The position numbers and the translations under genes are program-made. A DNA stretch of 26,258 nt from contig UQFH01000014.1 of NCBI GenBank assembly GCA_900540185.1, forward strand, positions 1 through 26,258, given 5' to 3'. Below, one piece after another: positions 8,467 to 16,188 of this stretch; positions within the stretch are counted from its first letter, which is position 1, and each line of letters begins with the position of its first letter. Source of the stretch: an uncultured Eubacteriales bacterium (GTDB lineage: Bacteria; Bacillota; Clostridia; Tissierellales; Peptoniphilaceae). A model generated the notes under the pieces. It saw nothing but the letters and a program-made list of their open reading frames with translations. It was not told the origin of the DNA and searched no databases.

Positions 8467-9065
8467 TGAGTCTTAACGCACTTGAAAATTTGGTCGACAG
8501 ACTTGCGGCACTTCCGGGAATTGGAAGAAAAAGCGCAAAAAGGTTGGCGTATTATATTATAAATATGCCGCAAGCTGATTCCGACAATTTGGTTTATGCG
8601 ATAAGTCTTGCAAAAAAATCGATTCAAAAGTGCAAAATTTGCGGAAACTATTCGGAAAAGGAAGTATGTAACATTTGCTCGTCGGAGATGAGGGACCATT
8701 CGAAACTTATGATTGTACAAAATCCGAAGGATGTGGATTCTTTTGAGAATTCGAACTGTTATGACGGACTTTATTTTGTTTTGGATGAAGAACATTTGGA
8801 TCCTTTAAAAGGAATAGGTCCGGAAGAAATGGGTTTCGGAAGACTTAAGACCAGACTCGTTCAAGATGATGGAATTAACGAAGTTATCCTTGCACTAAAC
8901 AGCAATGTTGAGAGTGAGCAAACGGGGCTTCTTTTGAAGGCGCTTGTCGAAGAATCGGGCAAGAAAGTCACGAAGATTTCGCAAGGCATACCTGCGGGCG
9001 GAGTTTTGGAATATTTTGATTCCGCAACAATAAGACAGGCTTTTGAAAACAGACGAGAAGCATAA
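8466..9065 (+). CDS. recR: Recombination mediator RecR
   Basis: 199 residues, the normal length. A helix-hairpin-helix (LPGIGRKSAKRLAYY, about 16-30) is followed by a four-cysteine zinc finger (Cys56, 59, 68, 71), a TOPRIM domain (about 79-170, with VQNPKDVDSFE and LDEEHLDPLKGIGP), and a C-terminal GVLEYFDSATIRQAF tail. It works with RecO and RecF to load RecA on SSB-coated gapped DNA. ATG 8466 overlaps the ybaB stop (TAATG), so translation is probably coupled. Confidence 0.97.
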   Translation: MSLNALENLVDRLAALPGIGRKSAKRLAYYIINMPQADSDNLVYAISLAKKSIQKCKICGNYSEKEVCNICSSEMRDHSKLMIVQNPKDVDSFENSNCYDGLYFVLDEEHLDPLKGIGPEEMGFGRLKTRLVQDDGINEVILALNSNVESEQTGLLLKALVEESGKKVTKISQGIPAGGVLEYFDSATIRQAFENRREA

Positions 9066-9089
9066 CTAACACAGATCAAAGGAGAATAT

Positions 9090-11927
9090 ATGGACAAATT
9101 TAAATTAATAAAAAAAGAACATATCAACGAACTTAACAGCGATGCATTTCTTTATGAACACGAAAAGACAAAGGCGAGAGTTTTAAAAGTTGAAAACAAC
9201 GACGAAAACAAAGCTTTTGGAATAGGTTTCAGAACAGTTCAAAATGATGACACCGGAGTTTGCCACATTTTGGAACACTCGGTTCTTTCGGGTTCCAGAA
9301 AATACAAGACCAAGGAACCGTTTATGGACCTCGTTAAATCGAGTCTTCAAACATTTTTGAATGCGATGACCTTTGATGACAAGACTATCTATCCTATAAG
9401 CTCGAGAAATGAAAAAGACTTTTTCAATCTCATGGACGTGTACATGGATGCTGTTCTTTTCCCGGATATTTACAACAACGAAAAGATTTTTATGCAAGAG
9501 GGTTGGCACTATGAACTAGAAAACAAGGATGCACCGCTCACGATAAACGGCGTTGTTTATAACGAGATGAAGGGTGCAATGAGCTCCGACATTTCGCAAG
9601 TCATGGACAAAATTGCAAGATATTTGTATCCGGATTCAACATACAACACAAACTCGGGCGGAGATCCGGAATTCATTCCGACTCTTTCAAGAGAGGCGCT
9701 TTTGAATTACCACAGAGAAAAATATCATCCGTCAAACTCATATATTTTCTTGTATGGAAACGGCGACACAAATAAAGAACTTGAATTTTTAGACGGTTAT
9801 TTGAGTGAGTTTGAATACAAGGATGTTAAAAATCCGATGAAATATATAAAACCGCTCGAAAAGAATGTAGATGTTGAAACCACTTATTTCGGTGAAGCAA
9901 AGCCGAAAAACGATTTCTTTGTTGTTTCATATCTTGCGGGCGATTCGACCGACAACTTGAACAATTTGTGCCACGAAGTGATAACGCGTGCGCTTGTTAC
10001 TGAAGACGGTGCGCCGATTAAGGATAGAATCCTTTCGGAAGGCCTTGCAACCGACGTTGAAACTATGTATAGCGTTGGAACTGTGAACAATTTATCTATT
10101 ATTGCTAAAGGCATGAACGCCGAAGATAAGGATAAAGTTTTAAAGATTATCGATGAAGAAATTGGAAGCCTAATCAAGTCAGGACTCGATGAGAAATTAT
10201 TTAAATCGATTCTTCACCAACTTAAATATGAAATAAAGACATACGGCGACACGCCGCATCTTGGAATTATGACATATATAAGAGCATTCCAAACATGGCT
10301 TTACGATAAGGACCCGATCGATGCGCTAAAATTTGACGATGCGTTTGAAAAGCTTGAAAACGATTCTGAGCTTGTACAAAAATATGCAAAAGATTATTTT
10401 GACGGCTACAGAATGACGATGCTCGTAAAGCCGGATCCGGAGCTTGGGAAGAAAAGAGAAGAAGAACTCAAAAATAAGCTGGCGGAACACAAGAAGAGCT
10501 TGAGCGATGAAGAACTCGAAGAAATCATCGAAAAGACAAAGGAATTACACGAGTTCCAATTGAGCGAAGACAGCGAAGAAGCAAAAAAGACTCTTCCAAG
10601 GCTCAATGTTAAAGATTTGAGTGACAACCTTCAAAAAGCAAATGAGACAATAAATGGAAACATCTCTTCGTGCGAAGCATTTACGGGCGGAGTGACTTAT
10701 ATGGACGCTTTCGTTCCAATTGATGATATGGACGATGAAAAGCTCCAAGCAATTACGCTTTTGTCGGACTTGATTGATAGAATAGACACCGAAAAGTACA
10801 ACTACAAAGATTTGAATACAGAAATAAATCTCATTTCATATGATTTTAACGTCAATATTATGACGAGCAAATATTATGAAAAGAACGAAGCTTCAATCTT
10901 TTTGTCAAAGAAGCTGAGCTCGGACGGTGACGATTTTGAAAAGGCATATGATCTCTTTGAAGAAGTTCACAACAGCACAGTTTTTGACAACACAAAGAAA
11001 ATCAAAGAAATTTTAAATACGATGATTTCCGATTTGAAACTCAAAGCAGTTATGACAGGTATTGCCATAACGAGAACCGAAGCGATGAAAAATGTGAACA
11101 GAAGATTTGCAATCGATGCAAAAATTTCGGGTGCAGATTATATAAAATACATTGAAAAAGTCGCAGCGATGGATGATGTTGAGATGAAAAAATATCTCGA
11201 AGATATGTATGAAATTTATAAAAACATTTTCGATGAAAAGGGATTCTATCACATCACATCAGACAGCGAAGGCATCGAAAAGGCGGTAGCGGTTCTTGAT
11301 AAAAAGGGTTTAAAAGTTGACGGAGAAATCGACAAAAAGAAATTTGCTCTTAAAAACAACCCGGGCACAACAACGGCGCTTGTTGCAATAACGGATGTAA
11401 ACTACTGCATCGACGCAGGAATTTTACCGAAAACTTCCGGAAGCGATTCAGTTGTGAGAAATATGCTTTCAAACAGTTTCCTACACGACAATATTCGCGC
11501 AAAGGGCGGCGCATACGGCGACGGAATAAGTCAAGCAGATGACTGTGTTGTATTCTATTCGTACAGAGACCCGAACCTTCAAAACACATTTGACGTTTTT
11601 GAAAAGTCGATGGATTGGCTTAGAGGACGCGACCTTAAAGAAGAACAAATTGATGACCTTATTATTGGCTCGTATAACTCGTTCGACCATAACCTCACAC
11701 CGAGAATGAGATCGCTTAGAGATTTTTCGTACAGAATCAACGAAACTTCTGTTGAAGATTTGGAAAAGAAATTAAAAGAAGCGCTTGCGACAAAGAAGGA
11801 AGACTTCGCAGACTATGCGGACAGACTTGAAGCTGCAATGAAAAATAAAGGAAGAGCCGTTTTTACAAATGAAGACGGATACGAAAAATCAAAAGATATG
11901 TGGCAAGAAAAGAAGGATTTGAAATAA
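9090..11927 (+). CDS. M16C-family zinc metallopeptidase (presequence-protease type)
   Basis: 945 residues, the length of the single-chain M16C peptidases (Cym1/PreP and bacterial homologues). The inverted zinc motif HxxEH is present as His59-Ile-Leu-Glu62-His63 (VCHILEHSVLSGS). The third ligand is probably Glu159 in VYNEMKGAMSS. Two M16 halves are joined by an acidic helical hairpin rich in Lys/Glu (about 450-500). The C-terminal half contains the substrate-binding RAKGGAYG motif (coded near 11500). No signal peptide is seen, so it is probably a cytoplasmic oligopeptide-degrading enzyme. It starts 24 bases after recR behind AAAGGAG and is followed by a terminator. The natural substrate is unknown. 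Confidence 0.93.
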   Translation: MDKFKLIKKEHINELNSDAFLYEHEKTKARVLKVENNDENKAFGIGFRTVQNDDTGVCHILEHSVLSGSRKYKTKEPFMDLVKSSLQTFLNAMTFDDKTIYPISSRNEKDFFNLMDVYMDAVLFPDIYNNEKIFMQEGWHYELENKDAPLTINGVVYNEMKGAMSSDISQVMDKIARYLYPDSTYNTNSGGDPEFIPTLSREALLNYHREKYHPSNSYIFLYGNGDTNKELEFLDGYLSEFEYKDVKNPMKYIKPLEKNVDVETTYFGEAKPKNDFFVVSYLAGDSTDNLNNLCHEVITRALVTEDGAPIKDRILSEGLATDVETMYSVGTVNNLSIIAKGMNAEDKDKVLKIIDEEIGSLIKSGLDEKLFKSILHQLKYEIKTYGDTPHLGIMTYIRAFQTWLYDKDPIDALKFDDAFEKLENDSELVQKYAKDYFDGYRMTMLVKPDPELGKKREEELKNKLAEHKKSLSDEELEEIIEKTKELHEFQLSEDSEEAKKTLPRLNVKDLSDNLQKANETINGNISSCEAFTGGVTYMDAFVPIDDMDDEKLQAITLLSDLIDRIDTEKYNYKDLNTEINLISYDFNVNIMTSKYYEKNEASIFLSKKLSSDGDDFEKAYDLFEEVHNSTVFDNTKKIKEILNTMISDLKLKAVMTGIAITRTEAMKNVNRRFAIDAKISGADYIKYIEKVAAMDDVEMKKYLEDMYEIYKNIFDEKGFYHITSDSEGIEKAVAVLDKKGLKVDGEIDKKKFALKNNPGTTTALVAITDVNYCIDAGILPKTSGSDSVVRNMLSNSFLHDNIRAKGGAYGDGISQADDCVVFYSYRDPNLQNTFDVFEKSMDWLRGRDLKEEQIDDLIIGSYNSFDHNLTPRMRSLRDFSYRINETSVEDLEKKLKEALATKKEDFADYADRLEAAMKNKGRAVFTNEDGYEKSKDMWQEKKDLK

Positions 11928-11933
11928 TCAAAT

Positions 11934-11975
11934 AAATGGATGCGAACCTATATGAAGTAGGTGGCATCCATTTTT
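11934..11975 (+). terminator. Intrinsic terminator after M16C peptidase
   Basis: A 10-bp stem AAATGGATGC (11934-11943) / GCATCCATTT (11964-11973) with an inner ACCTA/TAGGT hairpin, ending in a T run. It closes the pncB-to-peptidase block and marks the left edge of the AT-rich island. Confidence 0.9.
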
Positions 11976-12251
11976 GTGTAAATGTCGATATATAATTTGA
12001 TGGGATGACTTTGTTTTAATGGAAAAAACAATTAATTTTAGATATATGTTGTAACATAAATTCAGCATCACACCGAAGAGATATATTGAATAATGTAAAC
12101 CGAATGAGCTATCAGTAAGGGTATGTATTTATGCGTCTACTGAATTGATTATATTCCAGCGTATCAGTAATACGAAATATTGCTGTAAAATCAAAAATAG
12201 GAACCATAATAGAGTGAGGTGACAAAATTTAAGAAAAGTTTTCAAAAAAGA
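11976..12251. other. Gene-free left flank of the accessory island
   Basis: No intact reading frame is supported. The 9-mer TATCAGTAA occurs twice in direct orientation (12110-12118 and 12162-12170), and its reverse complement occurs at 14307-14315 on the other side of the island genes. Between the two copies, a short frame at about 12126-12150 reads IYASTEL, vaguely like a serine-recombinase N-terminus, but this is too short to call. Confidence 0.35.
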
Positions 12252-12280
12252 TTGACATATTCATTTTTAAGTTATATAAT
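12252..12280 (+). promoter_or_regulatory. Perfect-consensus promoter of the caspase-like gene
   Basis: TTGACA (12252-12257), 17-bp spacer, TATAAT (12275-12280): both hexamers match the vegetative consensus exactly. The expected transcript starts near 12287, leaving about 120 nt of leader before ATG 12406. The leader contains an inverted repeat. Confidence 0.85.
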
Positions 12281-12332
12281 TATATATAGGCACTACATTT
12301 ACTCAAAGAGGAAAAAATAGAGTAATCATATG

Positions 12333-12365
12333 AAAGTCAAATAAGCTATTTGTTTGCATGACTTT
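12333..12365 (+). repeat. Inverted repeat in the 5' leader of the caspase-like gene
   Basis: Outer arms AAAGTCA (12333-12339) and TGACTTT (12359-12365), with an alternative inner hairpin CAAATA (12338-12343) / TATTTG (12347-12352). Arms overlap by two bases, so the two foldings compete. A four-codon open frame (ATG 12330 to TAA) lies on the 5' arm. The role is unknown. Confidence 0.4.
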
Positions 12366-12405
12366 GTGCTTAGTTAATATATTATTGTTTAAGGAGGAAA
12401 GAAAA

Positions 12406-13632
12406 ATGTTCAAAAAAAGTAAAAACTTTATGAGTATAATTATTTTAATGTTGCTTATTATCTCTGTTGCACCTACCAGTGTATTTGCTTATAATAGCAA
12501 TGCATGGTCAGTTGGTTCAAGATATGGAGATGGTTATATATTTGGACTTATAGGTGGTGTAGATACAAGGGAGGAGGCTAAAAACGCCGCTGATTATTAT
12601 GCTACATTAGGATATAATTCGTATTATGAGTTTGAACCTACTTATCAAACGTTGCGTGGTAAATTTAAAAATGGAAGTTATAGAATGGAAAGCGCTATCC
12701 AGTTCTATTCAGGGCATGCTGACTATAGCTGCATAGCCTTTAACGCAAATAAAAAGGGGGGAGATTATAAAACGGGTATATATTATGGAAAAAACTATGA
12801 TAGTGATGCTGGGTATCGTTATGCAGGAGTTCAATCTTATGATTTTAGCGATGTTAAGTTAATTACTTTTGCTGGATGTAACTCAGCGGAAGGATATGAC
12901 AATATATGTAAAAGGGCATATGATAATGGCGCTGAAACTACAATAGGTTGGAAAGAAAGTGTTGGTTCAGGCAGTCATACTAATTGGTTAAATAGATTTA
13001 ATGATTACTTAAATAAAGGATATACTGTAAAAAAATCTGCTGAACATGCAGATTCTTATTCTTATTTAGATAATACTGTAAAAGCTCATAAAATATATGG
13101 GAATGGGGATTTAAAGTTTTCTAAATTAAGAACAGCAAGTTTGGATAGCTTATTAGAAAACGATAGAGAACCTTTATATAAGTTTGAGTATACTAGTGAT
13201 AGTCAAATTTTTCAAAAATTGAATCAAAATGCATCAAATTTTGATATTAAAAATTATGATATAAGTGAAACAGTTAATGAAATGTACAGAGTGATTGATT
13301 TAGTTGAAATTGTTGATGGTATTAAATCAACAGAAGGATATTCAATAATTATTTATGATGGTACTGCGGATGTGTATCAAAACAGTGCATCTATGGATTT
13401 TTCTACAATTGTTCATACTGAAAATATTGAATCTTATTTGAAAAATTATTGTATGGAAAATAAAAGTACAAATAGAACTAATAAAATAGAAACATTTACT
13501 GGAAAGGAAACAATTTATATTTTAAAAGAAGAAGAAATTTATGACACAGTTGAAAATACTATAAAAAAATACTATCAAATTGAGAGTACTTTAGCTAATG
13601 GATGTAAAGCAATAATTGAGGCTTATGAATAA
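12406..13632 (+). CDS. Secreted caspase-like (clan CD / CHAT-like fold) protein
   Basis: 408 residues from ATG 12406, which has a strong AAGGAGG site (12391-12397). An in-frame ATG at 12358 has none. Residues 1-28 are a clear signal peptide (KK, hydrophobic core, VFA cleavage before Tyr29). Residues about 40-225 look caspase-like. A strand-helix start (IFGLIGGVDTREEAKNAADY) is followed by His104 in the strand-end motif YSGH, then Cys158 in VKLITFAGCNSAEG. A GAETTIGWKESV segment and a helix like those after the active Cys in CHAT proteases follow. The usual HG is here HA. Residues 240-408 are not recognised. The substrate is unknown and activity is inferred only. Codon use is more AT-rich than in flanking genes, suggesting acquisition. 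It overlaps the next gene. Confidence 0.75.
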   Translation: MFKKSKNFMSIIILMLLIISVAPTSVFAYNSNAWSVGSRYGDGYIFGLIGGVDTREEAKNAADYYATLGYNSYYEFEPTYQTLRGKFKNGSYRMESAIQFYSGHADYSCIAFNANKKGGDYKTGIYYGKNYDSDAGYRYAGVQSYDFSDVKLITFAGCNSAEGYDNICKRAYDNGAETTIGWKESVGSGSHTNWLNRFNDYLNKGYTVKKSAEHADSYSYLDNTVKAHKIYGNGDLKFSKLRTASLDSLLENDREPLYKFEYTSDSQIFQKLNQNASNFDIKNYDISETVNEMYRVIDLVEIVDGIKSTEGYSIIIYDGTADVYQNSASMDFSTIVHTENIESYLKNYCMENKSTNRTNKIETFTGKETIYILKEEEIYDTVENTIKKYYQIESTLANGCKAIIEAYE

Positions 13633-14071
13633 TATAGTTAAAAGAAAAAATCAAAGTTTATTATTCTCAGTGTGTATAATAATTTTTACAAGTATAATAA
13701 TTTTTACAATAAGTATATTGTACTTGTTTTTAAAGCCGATTAGAATTAAAAAAGACTTAAATTATGATTTGGAAAGAACATCTTCGATTATACTTTATTG
13801 TGACATTGAAGGAGCTTCTGCGAAGACAAAACTGACTCAATTTGAAAAAGAACAGATTATTGAAATATTTAATAAAGGAAATATGAAAGCTACATATAAA
13901 AGTAGCAAAGCTTTTCCTGAATATTGGTTTAAAACAAACAAATATGAGATAGGTTTTTTAGAAAACGTAGAAATTGTTGTATTAAAAGATAAAAAGACTT
14001 ATAGATATATCCCGGATAGATATTTAAATTCTGAACTTAATCAATTTTGTAAAAAAGTATCAAAGAAATAA
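13625..14071 (+). CDS. Single-pass membrane protein of unknown function
   Basis: 148 residues from ATG 13625, preceded by GAGG (13617-13620). A TTG at 13616 would add three residues but lies on the ribosome site. A short basic N-terminus (VKRKNQ) precedes one strong membrane helix (about 11-36, rich in Ile/Phe), then an outside domain of about 110 residues with mixed strand/helix pattern and no motif I recognise. By the positive-inside rule the C-terminal domain faces outward, the same side as the secreted caspase-like protein. The start overlaps the upstream stop by eight bases, so the two are translationally coupled. It could be a partner, inhibitor or immunity protein for the upstream product; this is inference from context alone. 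Confidence 0.7.
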   Translation: MNNIVKRKNQSLLFSVCIIIFTSIIIFTISILYLFLKPIRIKKDLNYDLERTSSIILYCDIEGASAKTKLTQFEKEQIIEIFNKGNMKATYKSSKAFPEYWFKTNKYEIGFLENVEIVVLKDKKTYRYIPDRYLNSELNQFCKKVSKK

Positions 14072-14300
14072 ATATTAAAAGGATGAATATTGACAAAATG
14101 TTCTGCCTTTTTATATTATGATATGTTTAACAAAAGATAATGCCGAGAAAATCTTGTGCCAATTATTAAAAATTGCGATATTATATAAACTATATATAAT
14201 AATGGCATATTTTTGATGTTTTGATCATATAAATCTTAAATATGGATAATTGAGTCTGCTCCAATAATTCTAAAAACTATAGCAAATAAGCAAAAAAATA
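14072..14300. other. Gene-free right flank of the accessory island
   Basis: A TTGACA (14090-14095), 18-bp spacer, TATTAT (14114-14119) promoter-like pair is present. The best frame, ATG 14118 to TGA (32 codons), lacks a ribosome site and overlaps the -10, so it is not called as a gene. Together with the terminator at 14301 this could be a small RNA unit of about 210 nt. Confidence 0.35.
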
Positions 14301-14335
14301 AGATGGTTACTGATAAACGGTAGCCATCTTTTTTT
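14301..14335 (+). terminator. Strong terminator, probably bidirectional
   Basis: 10-bp stem AGATGGTTAC (14301-14310) / GTAGCCATCT (14320-14329), one G-U pair, followed by T7 on the plus strand. An A-rich stretch (14292-14300) gives T's on the minus strand. It lies between the island and the convergent pirin gene. Confidence 0.85.
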
Positions 14336-14472
14336 ATGGAAATATTTAAAAAGGAAGTATAATATTAGCTGACAGAAATCGCTTGATTGAATATCGTTAT
14401 TGTTTATACACTATATTATTTTCAACTATAAACACCCTCTTTATCGAATTGCAAGACAATGAGGGCGCAAAA

Positions 14473-15312
14473 TTAATAATCTATTTTTTCTTTTATAAAA
14501 TCGCCGTTTCTAAGGTCGATGTATGCTTGCTGAATTTCTTTGGGGGTGTTCATTACAATAGGACCCGCCCATGCAACCGGTTCATCTAGCTTTTTTGAAC
14601 TTATATATAAGACTTGCGCTCCGTCGGTTAAACTTTTTATACGAACGCTGTCGCCGTCGCTCAGTTTTGCGGCGGTTTTTTCTTTTACAACTTCACCTAC
14701 AACTTCGATGTCACCGACAAGAGTAAATAGCATTATCGACTCGTCGTTAGCCGTATTATTTTCAAACACAGCTCCTTTATCAAGGTGTATATCGTAGTAA
14801 TTAAACGGCAAGTGCTCGCCCTTGTAACCGTGGTGTTCACCATATTGACCGGCAAGAAGACGAAGTTTGCCTCTTTCAATATCCAGTTCTTTTATATCCT
14901 CAAAATTAATTCTGTGATAACTCGGTTTGCTCATCTTTTCAGAGCTTGGAAGATTCAACCAAAGTTGCACTCCGAGAAGTCTGTCGGACTCAGGAATCAT
15001 CTCTTCGTGTTCGATGCCGGAGCCGGAATTCATCCACTGAACTTCTCCCGAAGTTATTGCGTCTTCATTTCCGAGAGTATCCCTGTGAATCATCTTGCCT
15101 TTATATAAATAACTTATAGTTTCTATACCTCTGTGCGGATGCATTGGAAAACCTTTAATGTAATCTTCGGGATTGGTGCTGTCAAACGAATCGAGCATTA
15201 AAATCGGGTCAAACTCCTCCAAGGTGTCTTTGCCAAGCACACGCACTAAACTTACGCCTGCGCCGTCTCTTGTTCTATAGCCTTGAACGGTTTTTGTAAT
15301 TTTTCTTTCCAT
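14473..15312 (-). CDS. Pirin family protein (cupin)
   Basis: 279 residues. The metal-binding residues of pirins are present: His58 and His60 in PMHPHRGIET, and His102 and Glu104 in GSGIEHEE. They match the human His56/His58/His101/Glu103 set. Two cupin domains are joined: the N-terminal about 20-130 and the C-terminal about 150-265. Bacterial pirins are cytoplasmic Fe-binding proteins, some with quercetinase activity; the substrate here is unknown. ATG with first base at 15312 is chosen because GGAG (complement of 15319-15322) is six bases before it. A farther in-frame ATG at 15324 overlaps that ribosome site. It appears monocistronic. Confidence 0.93.
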   Translation of the reverse strand: MERKITKTVQGYRTRDGAGVSLVRVLGKDTLEEFDPILMLDSFDSTNPEDYIKGFPMHPHRGIETISYLYKGKMIHRDTLGNEDAITSGEVQWMNSGSGIEHEEMIPESDRLLGVQLWLNLPSSEKMSKPSYHRINFEDIKELDIERGKLRLLAGQYGEHHGYKGEHLPFNYYDIHLDKGAVFENNTANDESIMLFTLVGDIEVVGEVVKEKTAAKLSDGDSVRIKSLTDGAQVLYISSKKLDEPVAWAGPIVMNTPKEIQQAYIDLRNGDFIKEKIDY

Positions 15313-15474
15313 ATATATCTCCATTCTATTTAAATTTTATGTATATCTATTCATACCAGAACGCTGCACTTAAAAAACTATAAGAGATTATTTAGATAGT
15401 TTCTTTAATGGATATGCAAAACCGTTGATTTATAATTAGTAGATCTGAAAACTCATATATATATTATTATATTG

Positions 15475-15503
15475 TTGCTATTTTATAAAAGTTATGTTAT
15501 AAT
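15475..15503 (+). promoter_or_regulatory. Promoter of tRNA-Ala
   Basis: TTGCTA (15475-15480), 17-bp spacer, TATAAT (15498-15503) with an extended TG at 15495-15496. It ends 18 bases before the tRNA. Confidence 0.75.
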
Positions 15504-15520
15504 TATTTTGTTATTCGTTT

Positions 15521-15596
15521 GGGGCATTGGCGCAGTTGGGAGCGCGCCACACTGGCAGTGTGGAGGTCAGGAGTTCGAGCCTCCTATGCTCCACCA
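15521..15596 (+). tRNA. tRNA-Ala (GGC)
   Basis: A complete cloverleaf. The acceptor stem GGGGCAT/ATGCTCC includes the G3-U70 wobble pair that identifies alanine tRNAs. The anticodon stem CCACA/TGTGG encloses loop CTGGCAG, anticodon GGC. The T arm is AGGAG-TTCGAGC-CTCCT, the discriminator is A (15593), and CCA is encoded (15594-15596). It is a single tRNA with its own promoter and terminator. Confidence 0.97.
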
Positions 15597-15600
15597 AACA

Positions 15601-15628
15601 AAAAAACCTGCATGCGCAGGCTTTTTTT
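15601..15628 (+). terminator. Terminator between tRNA-Ala and spoVG, probably bidirectional
   Basis: AAAAAACCTGC (15601-15611), ATGC loop, GCAGGC then T7 (15616-15628). The A-rich 5' side provides a T tract for the minus strand, so it can serve both tRNA-Ala and the convergent spoVG. Confidence 0.85.
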
Positions 15629-15639
15629 ATTTCAAAATT

Positions 15640-15963
15640 TTAAATTTCTTCGGTTGTTTCAACTTCTTCGGAAACTGTTTCAGTTTCACCTTCAGAATCA
15701 ACTTGTGAATCAATCAATTCATTATAAACTTTGTAGATTGCTGTTTCAATTTTTGTCCTCATATCGTTGTTGATAGGGTGACAGATGTCTTTGAATTCTC
15801 CGTCTTTAGCACGTCTTGAAGGCATTGCAATGAAAAGACCGTTTACACCTTCGACGATTTTCAAATCGTGTACAACAAATTCGTCGTCAAACGACATACT
15901 TGCTACAGCTTTGAGCTTACCGCTATCGTTTAAGAGTCTAACTCTAACATCAGTAATTTGCAT
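15640..15963 (-). CDS. spoVG: SpoVG family RNA/DNA-binding regulator
   Basis: 107 residues. The N-terminal MQITDVRVRL, then FVVHDLKIVEGVNGLFIAMPSRRAK and DICHPINNDMR, are the core SpoVG signature. The last ~20 residues are a Glu/Thr-rich acidic tail. SpoVG binds nucleic acid and tunes many processes (septation, cell wall, virulence) in Firmicutes, including species that do not sporulate. ATG 15963 is chosen because the ribosome site GAGGTG lies six bases before it. The in-frame GTG three codons upstream is inside that site. The gene has its own promoter and faces away from murC. Confidence 0.95.
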   Translation of the reverse strand: MQITDVRVRLLNDSGKLKAVASMSFDDEFVVHDLKIVEGVNGLFIAMPSRRAKDGEFKDICHPINNDMRTKIETAIYKVYNELIDSQVDSEGETETVSEEVETTEEI

Positions 15964-16013
15964 GATTTTCACCTCGTGTTTTAAATACTTTTCTTTATTG
16001 AAAAGATTATCTT

Positions 16014-16042
16014 ATTATACATCATTTGTTAAAGAAAGTCAA
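16014..16042 (-). promoter_or_regulatory. Promoter of spoVG
   Basis: On the minus strand: TTGACT (complement of 16037-16042), 17-bp spacer, TATAAT (complement of 16014-16019). It is about 50 bases upstream of the spoVG start. Confidence 0.8.
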
Positions 16043-16116
16043 CTATGTAAAATTATCATGTTAAAGTTTTTTAATTTAAAAGAAATTAATTATTTATAGC
16101 AGGGAAAATCTCTGAC

Positions 16117-16145
16117 TTGATATTTATTGGAAAAATTGATATAAT
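16117..16145 (+). promoter_or_regulatory. Promoter of murC
   Basis: TTGATA (16117-16122), 17-bp spacer, TATAAT (16140-16145), 43 bases before the murC start. Confidence 0.8.
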
Positions 16146-16188
16146 AACTAATAATGATTTTATGAAATTAGAATAAAAAGGATAAATT

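Noticed and set aside
12126..12150. Serine-recombinase N-terminal remnant (frame reading IYASTEL)
   Set aside because: Only seven residues resemble the family, two expected residues are missing, and no other part of a recombinase is found nearby.
14118..14216. A 32-codon gene downstream of the membrane protein
   Set aside because: No ribosome site, overlap with a promoter-like -10, and no recognisable features.
15375..15402. AAACTAT/ATAGTTT hairpin as a minus-strand terminator upstream of pirin
   Set aside because: Stem is AT-only and the loop is long; it lies upstream of the pirin start where no minus-strand gene ends.
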